Source: Salpingoeca rosetta (lineage: Eukaryota; Opisthokonta; Choanoflagellata; Craspedida; Salpingoecidae). Taken from it: a stretch of 17,067 bases of DNA. The stretch's first letter is position 1. Each line of letters begins with the position of its first letter. The stretch spans positions 1,189,960-1,207,026 of the forward strand of contig NW_004754931.1 in assembly GCF_000188695.1 (NCBI RefSeq), read 5' to 3'. The notes below the pieces were generated by a model. It was given only the letters and a program-made list of their open reading frames with translations. It did no database searches and had not been told where the DNA came from. A program made the position numbers and the translations under genes. Shown one piece after another: positions 1 to 9,900 of this stretch.

Positions 1-62
<62 letters not shown>

Positions 63-243
63 TGTGTGTGTGTACTGTGTTTGTTTTGGTTGTGGACGTG
101 TGTTGCTGATGTAGTTTGTGCTAGTCCTGGCTGTACATATGCACTGTGTACTTGTGAGCCTCTGTGCGTGTGCATGTTCGTGTCTCATCGTGGGCCCTAC
201 TGGTACGTGTGTGCGTGTGTGTGCTGCGTGGTTGCGGCTGCAG
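1..243 (+). repeat. Left edge: (TG)n microsatellite and partial acetyl-CoA synthetase intron
   Basis: Bases 1-73 are an almost pure TG run with one interruption near 60. Bases 74-243 are TG-rich sequence without recognisable coding, ending in a cag acceptor at 241-243. I read all of it as the 3' part of an intron of the acetyl-CoA synthetase gene. The long open frames across it are products of the repeat and encode only Cys/Val alternation. Confidence 0.8.
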
Positions 244-466
244 GAGTTGAGGGCGGACTCCGCGCCGGTGATATTGATCTCATCGACGCCATGGCCAAGG
301 TGCGCTGTTCACCACAGAACTGCTGCGGCGGTGTTGCTGGGTGGCAAATGTGTTCAGTGCACAGCTGTGTCTTTCAGAGAGATGCATCTGCCCAACGCAA
401 AGCTGTGTCTTCCACAAATGCAGTCCTCACCCATACACATACATACAACTCACACAACACACACAC

Positions 467-537
<71 letters not shown>

Positions 538-734
538 GCGCACATGTACGCATGGGCAGGAACGGCCGTACTGCGAGCCGGAGATGCTGTTCAGCGAGGA
601 GCCGCTTTTCATGCTGTACACGTCCGGATCAACGGGGCAGCCAAAGGTCGGCGGACACCTGCTTGGCTTCAGTGTCATATTGGGCCGCGGGGGGGGGGTT
701 GGACATGCCACGATGGCTAGGCGATAGTCAACCC

Positions 735-829
<95 letters not shown>

Positions 830-2949
830 AGGGGCTGGTGCATAGCACTGCTGGGTACATGACGCAAGCTGCTGTGACGCACCGCGCAATCTTCGACTAC
901 CAGCCCGGCGACGTGTACGCGTGCGTCGCCGACGTTGGCTGGATCACGGGTCACTCATGTGCGTTTTAAGAGTAGGGCAATGGTGTGTGGTGTGCGGTGT
1001 GTTGCGTTTGTGTGTTTGCGTGTGCTTTGGTTGCTGCAATGCTGGGTCACATTTGTCGCATGCAACGCAACGCCAATGGCCAGATGTTGTGTACGGCCCA
1101 CTTGCCAACGGTGCAACAACGCTGCTGTTTGAGAGCATCCCCACCTACCCCGACAGCGGCCGCTACTGGGAGGTGCGCGTGGCGGTGTGGTGTGACATGA
1201 CGTGATTTGTCGGCAATGAGTTTTATTCCATCACGTGTCAATCCCACACACGTGCGTGCTTTGCCGTGCACATGCGCGCGTACATGTGTGTGTGTGTGCG
1301 TTGTGCGTGCTCACGCCTTGCTTTGTGCACGCACATTGCAGATGGTTGAGCGGTACGGAATCAACCAACTGTACCTGGCGCCTACGGCCCTGCGTCGCCT
1401 CATGAAAGACTGTCAGTGAATGCCAGTCACACCATGGTTTGGAGCATGTGCTCCTGCCCTGTGCTCACTGTGCAAACCATAACCCTGTGTGGCATTATTC
1501 ACCTCTCTCGGCTTTGTTGTGTCTTGCGTCAACCACCCCGTGGTTCGGGCTGTTTCCGCACCCATCCGTGGCCTTCTCACGCTACACCACCACCACCACC
1601 GCCACCACCACCATCATCCAACCACCACCATCACCGCAAACAGCTGACGAGTTTGTGACCAAGTACGACCGCTCCAGTCTTCGCGTCCTCGGATCAGGTG
1701 CGCGCTTGTGTGCACGCGTCTGTGCGTGCGTACATGTGCATGCAAACACGCGTTGTAATGACCTGTGCACTCCCGATCATCACGGCATCTCGCATATGCA
1801 TTCAGGTCGTCATTGCTTCATTCTCACATGCAACCCTGAAACCTGGTGCCTTCCGATGTGCTGTTGCCCGTTGTGCTTGTGATCAGTCGGCGAGCCACTG
1901 AACCCCGAGGCGTATCGCTGGTTCCATGAAGTGGTCGGCAACGGAAAGTGTTCCATCGTCGATACGTGGTGGCAGACAGGTGCGTGAATGCATGCAAACC
2001 CACGCACTACTTTATGTGCGCGCACGCGCGCGTGAGTGGCTCCTGAATTGCATTCACGGCTGCATCCTTCTCATCACCTCACCATACGCACGGCTTCATT
2101 CCTGTTCATGCAGAGACGGGTGGTGCCATGATTTCACCGCTGCCTGGTATGAAGAACTGCAAGGCGGGATCAGCAATGCAGCCGTTCCTTGGCGTTGTGC
2201 CTGTCATCCTCGACAATGACGTACGCTTCACTGATTCGCCGCCTACGGCATATGGTTGTTGTGCCACGCTTCTAGCAACATGGGCATGTTCCGATCATGC
2301 TGCACCCCATCAACCGTGTGTCCTGCTTAACGCTCACGTGCTTTCTTCCACACGCTCGTCCTTGCGTTCATCCATGTACTGTGTGACTGTTTCTTTACAG
2401 GGAAACGAGCTGCAGGGCAACAACGTGGAAGGCGTTCTGGCCATGAAGCATGTACGTGCGCGAACACATGATTCACCTGCCCACAAGCTCGATAGCGCGT
2501 GTGTCGTGCCTTCACATTGCGTCGTGCCTTGCTTAGCCGTATGTGTTCATGCCCATGAATTCCCTACCCTTCAACTGCGCATTCTCCAATATGGGGACTT
2601 ATTGTCACAGCCCACGCCTGGCATGGCGCGCACGATCCACGGGGACCACGAGCGGTACACGAGCACGTACTGGGGCGTGTATCCGGGGTACTACTTCACG
2701 GGTGACGGCGCGCGGCGGGACGAGGACGGGCACCTGTGGATCACGGGACGCGTCGACGATGTCATCAACGTCTCCGGCCACCGCATGGGCACTGCCGAGG
2801 TGCTGCGATGATCTTGATGGTGGTGGTGGTGGCAGTGGCAGTGGCAGTGGTGGTGGTGGTGGTGGTGGTGTTCGTGTGTGTGTGCTCGTGCAGTTGCTGC
2901 GCCCTCTCCTGTTATTCCTTCGTCCTTGTTCTCACCACCACCCCCCCTC

Positions 2950-2980
<31 letters not shown>

Positions 2981-3197
2981 GTCCACCACCGCCACCACCA
3001 CCATCATCACCAGATTGAGAGCGCGCTGCTTGAGCACGGCGGCGTTGCGGAGGCCGCTGTTGTCGGATATCCTCACGACGTCAAGGGCCAAGGTCTTGTG
3101 TGCACGCGCTTGGTGCTGAGAGCGTGAAGAGAGAGAGGGAGAGAGGGGGATTGTGGCACGTTGCAGGTTGCCTGCAGACTGTGGTTGTGTATTCGTG

Positions 3198-3233
<36 letters not shown>

Positions 3234-3545
3234 CTCTCTCTCTCTCCCTCCCTCACTCACTCCCACACAAACACACACACATGATGTAGGCGTGTATGCG
3301 TATGTGATTCTGAAGGCCGGGGAGCGCGTGACGGCGGAGACAGCGGACGAGCTGAAGGCGGCGGTGCGACGCAGCATTGGCGGGCTGGCCGTCCCAGACG
3401 TCATCCAGATCACGCCAGACCTGCCAAAGACCCGCTCCGGCAAGATCATGCGTCGCATCCTCCGCAAAATCGCCGCAAACCAGGTGCCATCGTTGGTGTG
3501 TGTGTATGTGTGTATGTGTGTGTGTTGTGCGTGTGTGTGTGTGTG

Positions 3546-3577
<32 letters not shown>

Positions 3578-3873
3578 GTGTCGTGATGGTGCAGGGTCGT
3601 TGGTTCATGTCCACATGACGCGTGCCCTTGATGTGCGTTGAGGGTATGTGACTCCTGCTTGACTTTGCGTGAAATTGTTTCCTGCCTCGCTGTTCATTAT
3701 CTTTACGCTCACCGTGCATGTGTCTCCGCGCATGTTTCCCGGATCCTGCCACGTCTGGTCATTATACCTTCCAGACGGATGACCTTGGTGATGTGACAAC
3801 GTTGTCCGACCCCGAGATTGTGCAGCATATCATTGAGAGGCACCAGGCCTTGCTGGAGCGCGACGTCGACTGA
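244..3873 (+). CDS. ACSS2: Acetyl-CoA synthetase (AMP-forming), ACSS2/AcsA family, 5'-truncated, 13 visible exons
   Basis: This enzyme activates acetate with ATP and CoA to acetyl-CoA, AMP and PPi, normally in cytosol and nucleus. Exons that join in frame are 244-299, 560-646, 832-958, 1084-1172, 1342-1411, 1644-1697, 1887-1979, 2114-2220, 2401-2451, 2611-2799, 3014-3092, 3290-3483 and 3775-3873 (TGA). They encode about 430 residues. Motifs in order are the P-loop-like [11 protein letters not shown] (617-646 into 832), [35 protein letters not shown], the acetate-pocket motif [23 protein letters not shown] followed by [20 protein letters not shown], and the C-terminal [17 protein letters not shown], whose lysine is the usual acetylation-regulated residue. 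Family members have about 650-700 residues, so roughly the first 250 lie left of the window. The GDIDL and SYVVYGPL segments fit the eukaryotic ACSS2 type better than the bacterial type. Family assignment is very sure; the first exon boundary is the weakest. Confidence 0.95.
451..531. repeat. (CA)n microsatellite in intron 300-559
   Basis: A CA run, nearly pure from about 471, ends 28 bases before the acceptor of the 560-646 exon. It belongs to the intron between the [11 protein letters not shown] and ERPYCEPEM exons. Confidence 0.95.
737..830. repeat. (CA)n microsatellite running into a splice acceptor
   Basis: The run begins about 90 bases into intron 647-831 and continues practically to the acceptor (acatacacag). 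The usual polypyrimidine tract is therefore replaced by alternating CA. Confidence 0.95.
1585..1639. repeat. (CAC)n-rich tract in intron 1412-1643
   Basis: Triplet repeats of CAC/ACC with CAT variants lie just upstream of the acceptor at 1642-1643. Translated they give poly-His or poly-Pro, which does not fit the enzyme between its KD and DEFVTKYD segments, so the tract is intronic. Confidence 0.85.
2800..3013. repeat. Intron with opposed (GGT)n and (CAC)n tracts
   Basis: This intron of the acetyl-CoA synthetase gene holds a GGT/GGC tract (about 2817-2870) and then a CAC/CAT tract (about 2935-3011). The two are close to reverse complements, so the intron RNA could fold on itself and bring donor and acceptor together. 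The flanking exons (GTAE before, IESALLEH after) join at phase 0. Confidence 0.85.
3200..3280. repeat. (CA)n then (TC)n tract in intron 3093-3289
   Basis: A CA run (about 3200-3230) is followed by a TC run (about 3231-3247) and CA-rich sequence to the atgtag acceptor at 3289. The pyrimidines probably serve as the polypyrimidine tract. Confidence 0.9.
3495..3577. repeat. (TG)n microsatellite in intron 3484-3774
   Basis: A TG run with TATG and TGCG interruptions begins about 12 bases after the donor of the last acetyl-CoA synthetase intron. Confidence 0.9.
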
Positions 3874-3878
3874 TCCCC

Positions 3879-3936
<58 letters not shown>

Positions 3937-4274
3937 CACACACACACACGCACACCTTTCCTGGTCCTTTTGACATGCACCGCTGCCCACCGTTACTTCT
4001 GCAAATGTCATCTTTGTGTGGTTGCCTGTCTAGATCTCCCACTCTCTGTTGCACACATTTGCACCGCCTCGCTCTTCAGCGTGTTTGTGTGAATGTGCGG
4101 CTGACTCCTCTGTTGCGTTCTTGATGCTGTGGGCTCGTTTACTTACATGTGTGGGGCTCTCAACCACCGCAATGAGGAAGAGACAACGAGGATGAGGGCG
4201 CAGAGACTGCACTGTGCACACAAACACGTGGTGTATATGTGGCACGTGCACCAACGAATGACCGTTGGAATTGG
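3874..4274. other. Convergent intergenic spacer with (CA)n run
   Basis: This is the space between the acetyl-CoA synthetase stop (3873) and the stop of the minus-strand YAE1-like gene (4275). A (CA)n run occupies about 3880-3955. The remainder is unremarkable and should hold both 3' UTRs. I saw no AATAAA signal on either strand. Confidence 0.6.
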
Positions 4275-5069
4275 TCATACTCTCTTCTCTGTTCGGCTTG
4301 TCGGTGTGGGTGTGATGGGGTGGAATGCTGTTGCAATGATGGCCTGTAGCCGCTGGTGTCGCTCGCGCACACCAGACATGAACTCGCACAAGATCCGGGA
4401 TTTGGAAGCTGCTCGCATTAACGATGGAGGGCAAGGTGAGTCGGGTTTCTGGGCTGATCGGGGTTGATCTGATGAGGCGGTTGTTGCTTCTTCCGGTTGC
4501 TGCTGACAGCACGCGTCAGCTTGTGTCTTGCCGCATTCACAGTTACTGCAGCCGTGCTGGGGCGGCTCCTCTGGCGCCTGCGTTGTTGTTGCACTGTCCC
4601 CTTCTTCACTCTTCTGGGCATCAGACTCGCCGGGCAGCACCAGCTCGTCGGCCACTGCACGGGAGCAAACCCGATGTGGCAGTGTGAAGATTGAGGTGCA
4701 CTTTGTTTCGCTGACACGCTGATACAGGCACAGAGAGGCACGCACAGGCATGCGCAAGCAAGGGTCATATGTACCGACGTGCACAGCATAGCGGGGTACC
4801 TGTCAATGGGTCAAACAGGTATACGTCTTGATACAATGCCTCCATCTCTGCCACGGCATCCTTGGAGACCTTGTCTGCGTTCTCTGGTCTCGTGAAGTAC
4901 ATCAACATGGAGCTGCAAGTGATGGTGAGGTTTGTGACGGGGGGGGGGACGGCCACAGTGCAACGAGGCCGCGTGAGCCTATGTGTCTCGCGGACAGCAG
5001 AGCATACGCAAGCACACACAGCGACGTATACATACGCATACGCACGCAGACAAACGCAACAGAACATAC

Positions 5070-5106
<37 letters not shown>

Positions 5107-5419
5107 AGAGCATACGCACAAACACCAGAGCATACACACAACAACAGGGCATACGCACAACAACAGGGCAACAGAGCATTTGTACCCACACGCACACGCA
5201 CCACGTGCTGCCGAGGATGCGCCCCAGTTCAACCGCCATGCTGATGCCTTCCGATACACCGTGTTCAAACCCTTCTTGTCTTGCTTCCTCACGCGCTTTC
5301 GTCGCAGCCTCTGCATACGCGTTCTTCCGCATCACCCGCTCCCTCGCCCGAGCATCCTGCTCAGCCATCGCCAGCGCATGATCGTGGCCATCGTCATCGT
5401 GCACATCATCATCCCACAT
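4275..5419 (-). CDS. YAE1: YAE1-like protein with deca-GX3 repeat (Fe-S cluster assembly adaptor)
   Basis: In known systems Yae1 pairs with Lto1 and links the cytosolic iron-sulfur targeting complex to the ribosome-recycling ATPase ABCE1/Rli1. Exons on the minus strand are 5419-5202, 4912-4800 and 4654-4275; phases agree (TG|C and G|TG codons) and give 236 residues, close to the human protein (about 226). The N-terminus MWDDDV is acidic. Residues 34-70 show Ala or Gly every fourth position: A34, A38, A42, A46, G50, G54, G58, A62, G66, G70, ten units in all. This matches the family's deca-GX3 signature and ends in GRILG. Exon 3 adds an acidic stretch and a Cys cluster (CSNCEC). The start at 5419 is the first Met before the acidic segment; an open frame continues upstream through a CAAG repeat. 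The last 50 residues are less certain, since a good plus-strand splice donor lies opposite them. Confidence 0.78.
5066..5165. repeat. (CA)n and ACACCAGAGCATACGC-type repeats in YAE1-like intron
   Basis: A CA run at about 5071-5105 is followed by short imperfect repeats built from CAGAGCATACGCAC and CAACAGGGCATACGC. All fall within the 289-base intron (4913-5201) of the minus-strand gene, so the transcript carries UG repeats. Confidence 0.85.
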
Positions 5420-5539
5420 CTTCGCCTTGCTTGCTTGCTTGCTTGCTTGCTTGAAACGTGTTTTGCGTGCAAAAACAAAGCAAGCAAGAAGGACGGCACA
5501 ACAGCTGGCACAACCCACCCACCACCACACCCACCACTG
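5420..5539. promoter_or_regulatory. Shared divergent promoter region between the YAE1-like and NACHT genes
   Basis: Only 120 bases separate the minus-strand start codon (5419-5417) and the plus-strand ATG at 5540. The interval holds a (CTTG)n tract (about 5427-5452), then an A-rich part and a CCACC-rich part. No TATA box is evident. Placement implies that both transcripts start here or within each other's leader; this is inferred from geometry only. Confidence 0.4.
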
Positions 5540-6881
5540 ATGGTGTTGCTGTCAAAGGCGGAGCGATGGGCGCTGCTTCGCAATGCACTGAACAAGTGTG
5601 CTGCCGTGCGTGGACAGGACGGCCAAGGAGAGGCCATCCTCACCGCTGTACAAGGTGTGCGGGTGTTTTGTGCAGTCATGGTTGTGTTCGCTCGTCATGA
5701 CGCGCTGTGCCTCTCTCTCTCACTGTCTCTCTCTGTCTCTGTCTCTCTCTCTCTCTGTCTGTCTCTGTCTCTCCATCTCTCTCTCTCTCTCCATCTCTCT
5801 CTCTCTCTCTCTCTCTTGCATCGGTCCATCGATCCATCATGGAGTCTATCATTTGCTACCCAACGCTCACAGTGAGCAACCCGTGTACCTCCTTCTCCCC
5901 CACCAACAGCGGCTGAATCGAACGGCAACGTTCAAGTGCTTGTGGACAAGCTGGCCGAAGTCGTTGGCACGTGGCCGGACAGCACCCTGCTATATGTTGC
6001 CGTCGCACACGCCCTGCCGTCGCGCCTGTGCCGTGCGTTTCAGGAAGCAGTGGCCGCGCTTACGACGGGGACGGTGCCGCGAAACACTGCAGCAGCTTCT
6101 GACCACACCAGCGTGCCAGTGGACGGCGCAACGGGCGCTGTCCGTGACCACTGCACCGAGCTGGCAGGCAGCAGCGCCATGCACGCTGCTCTTCGAGCGC
6201 GTGTGGAGGCCACCGCCAGCGTAACCGTGTTTCTGTCGTCCCCGTTCGGGGGCCTGGAGGAGGAACGAGCCTTTTTCGTCGAGCGGTACCTGCCTTCCTT
6301 GCGAACGCTGTGCGAGAACAAGGGCGTGGCCCTCTCCCTGGTTGACCTTCGGTGGGGTATCACAGAGGAGCAGGCGGCACAATTTGAAACGCTGCGCATC
6401 TGCCTGCAGGAGATTGACCGGTGTGACATCTTCGTCGGCTGTTATGGCGCCCGCTACGGCACACGACACAGCTCGTCAAACAGCAGTACGCATTGGGTCG
6501 GCTGCTCCGTTGACAGGGCCATGCCGCAGTACCCCTGGCTTGACAAACACCGCGACAAGGGCATCACGGAGCTCGAGTTCAGACACGGCGTGCTCAACGA
6601 CCCGTGTGCACGCCCATCGCTGTTTCTCTTTCGCGATCCGGCCTATGATGCAGCCAAGGCGGAGCTGTATGCCCACGACCCAGCGCATAAGGCGAAGTAC
6701 ATCAACACGCACGAAGACAGTGCCCAGCTGCGTCGAGTCTTGGAGCAGGAGATTCGTGAGCTTGCGTGGAAGCAGCAGCACCTCAACATCACCGCCACTT
6801 CCTATTCCGCCCCAGAGGATGCCGCCAAACACATGTTTGATATCCTCCATGCAACCCTGCAACAGGTGTACGCTTGCGCAT

Positions 6882-6972
<91 letters not shown>

Positions 6973-9900
6973 TGAGTGTGCGTGCGTGTGTATGTGTGGG
7001 TGGGTGTACAGTGTGTGTGCGTGTGTGCGTGTGTGTGCGTGTGTGTGCGTGCGTGCGTGCGTGCGTGCGTGTGTGTGTGTGTGTGTGTGTGTGCAGTATG
7101 TGTGTGCGTGTGCAGTATGTGTGTGCGTGTGTGTGTATGCAGTGTACACATATGGTGTATGCGGTGTACACATCTGTTCTGTGGGCGTGTTTCTGTTCTT
7201 TGATCCGTTTATGCTATTCATGCCACGTACACAACTGTCCTCGATTCCTTCACAATCTCACCCCGTCTTCGCACTTGCCCGCCACATCGCACACCACACG
7301 CCACTGCCACTCGTGCACCATGTGTGGTACAGGTGTTGCCTCGCGAGGGTGTGGCTCAGGATGCAGACGGGCAAGTGCATGCGAGCTTTGCTGCTGTGCG
7401 CCGTGGCTTCTATGTCGGCAACCGTGCCCTCGTGCGGCAAATCAACCTGCACCTCGACCAACACTCGCCTGCGCCGCTTGTTGTTGAGGGCGAGAGCGGC
7501 AGCGGCAAGAGTGCACTGCTGGCAAATTGGGTGCACCAGCACACGTCCCTGCATGCACACGACCGCGTGTTCTGCCACTTCACCGGCTGCGATTCCGCCA
7601 GCACCGCCCTTCGCAACCTGCTGTCCCGCCTTCTTGTGTTCTGTGACCCAGACATGGCAGAGTCGCTCAGCGGCATGACAACACAGCAGCTGTGCGAAGC
7701 GTTGCCTGCATGCATCGCCTCGGCTGCTGACACAGCTCGTGCGCAGCACGCAGGCGCCCGCCTTGTCATTGTGCTGGACGCACTCAACCAGCTTGAGAAT
7801 GAGACGTTCCCCTGGCTCCCTCAGCGGCTGGTGCATCGCCTCGACTGGCTGCCCACCACCTTTCCCGAGGGCGTTGTGCTCGTCTGCTCCACCCTGCCCG
7901 GTCTCTGCCAGGACGCCCTGCGCGCACGTGCGTACGACCGCATCACCACCGCACCGCTCTCCCGCCACGACTGCAAGGCGTTTCTTGAACAACGGCTTCG
8001 CCTTGCCTCCAAGACGCTCATGGCAGCACAGATGGACGTGATTCTGGACAGCCCGCAGTGCGGTAACCCGCTGTTTCTCACGCTGCTGATCGAGGAGCTC
8101 ATTGCGTTTGGCGTGTTTGAAGAACTGGACTCGAAGATTGCAGAACTTGCCGCCTGCACCAATGTCCCAGTCCTCTTGCAAGCTGTCCTTTCTCGGTTGG
8201 AGCAGTCCTTTGGCTCTGTTGGTGGGGCACGTGTGATTGGACAAATCTTCCGGCTGATTGGGGTCAGCCGCGAGGGCGTGCTTGAGCAAGAACTGCAGGC
8301 TGCATGTGGCGTCATGTCGACGACATTCGCACAGGACAGCAGGGCTGATGGTGATGGTGATGGTGATGCAGCGCTGAGCATGAGCGGATTCATGTGGTCG
8401 TCCCTCTATTTCGCCATTCGTCATCTTCTCGTCGTCAAGAGCGGTGAGTGTGCATGCGTGTGCATGTGTGTGCATGTGTGTGCATGTGTGTGCATGTGTG
8501 TGTATGTGTGTGTATGTGTGTGTGTCGACGCACGTTGTCCAGCATGGCAATCTCATTGCCCTCACACTTACCATCGTGGTGGCTGCTGCAGGGCGATTCA
8601 CGTTTCTCCACGACTACATTCGCCAGGCCGTGCACGAGCGCTATTTGTCCACGGAAGAGGAAGTGCGTGGCGCCCACGCCGCCATGGCGAAAACGCTGAG
8701 TCAGCACGCGCTGTTTCTCCACGCCCACAGGAAAACACCCAAGGGGGATCGGGGCGGTAATGATGGTGGTGATGATAACGGCCATGATACTGCTGACGCG
8801 GATGACAGCGGCGGTGATGCTGCTGTTGCTGTTGGTGCTGACGAAGTGGCGGCGACCATTAACGTGCGATATGTGGGGCAGCTGCCCTTCCATCTTGTGC
8901 GCTGCGGACGGTTGCACGAGTGCGTGTCATTGCTGAGCGACTTGGAGTTTGTGGAGGCCAAGTGCTCGTGTGGGCTTGTGTACGACCTGCTGGAAGACTT
9001 TACCGCGTGCGAGGCCGCCATGTCCGCGTCCCAGCTGCGACAGCACCCGACCGGCGCCATGTTCAAGGAACTCAAGCAGATGCTCGCATTCAACCTTCCC
9101 ATCCTCAGCCGTCTGGTGCGTGCATTTGCTTGTGTGTTTGCTTGCTTGCTTTCTTGCTTGCTTCGTTTGTTATATGCTTGTGTGGTTGGTCGGTTTTGTT
9201 TGCGTACGTGATGGCTGTGCGGTTGGTCTGAGCCACAGACACTGCGCGTGCGTGCGTGCGAATGCATTGATCTGGGAAAACATCCAACTTTAAGCACGCG
9301 CTGTGCTTCTCATCGAAACGACGCCACCCACCGCCCCCTGATCCCCCCTTGCCTGCATCAACTCATCCTTTCCATTTTTTTCTCGCACTTCTTGTATCTG
9401 CTGTCAACGACACTTGCTTCCCTGCTTCCACACCCAACGCCGTCAGCCTGGCAACTTCCTGCCTGTTGCTGTGAACCAACCCAATGCGAGCCCCATTCAC
9501 GACCAAGCGCAGCAGCTGATGGCACGCCGCCGTCTGCCCCACTTCAAGTGGATCAACAAGGTCTGTCCTCACAAGGGATGACATGGTGTTGGGGGGAGGG
9601 GATTGCAGCTCTGTATCCATTCATGTGTGGTTCGTCATGGTTGATGCAATCAGCGCTGTGTGTATGCATGTGGCCCTTTGTGGACTCGATGTTGGCGCTT
9701 GTGGTTGTGTGAGCTCACATCACGTCATGCCAATGGTGGCGTGTTCATGGTATGCATTCACACGTAACCAGCCGCAGTCAAAGAGCGCATGCATCATGCA
9801 CATTGAAGGCCATTCCAACCCCGTCTACTGTGCGTCCATCAACCAGCACAGGTGCGCCATGTCGCGTTGCTCTGGTGTCGTGCTGTTTCCGTGCCACTGG

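Noticed and set aside
6..845. Long plus-strand frame with Cys-Val and His-Thr repeats
   Set aside because: It is created by TG and CA microsatellites with no stop codons; only the short [19 protein letters not shown] part belongs to a real exon.
2736..3127. Poly-His and poly-Val frames in 2811-3010
   Set aside because: Produced by (GGT)n and (CAC)n inside a well-supported intron whose removal joins GTAE to IESALLEH of acetyl-CoA synthetase.
6476..7221. Minus-strand frames rich in His-Thr opposite the NACHT gene
   Set aside because: They read through the (TG)n intron and the antisense of DUF4062 coding; no family resemblance and the plus strand is clearly coding.
5979..7678. Continuation of the DUF4062 exon frame through the TG repeat to 7678
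   Set aside because: Past 6865 it becomes Cys-Val repeat and then unrelated sequence; the NACHT coding from 7333 is in another frame, which needs splicing at 6865/7333.
7258..8601. Minus-strand 447-residue frame opposite the NACHT domain
   Set aside because: The plus strand carries intact Walker A and B motifs; the minus frame shows no recognisable domain.
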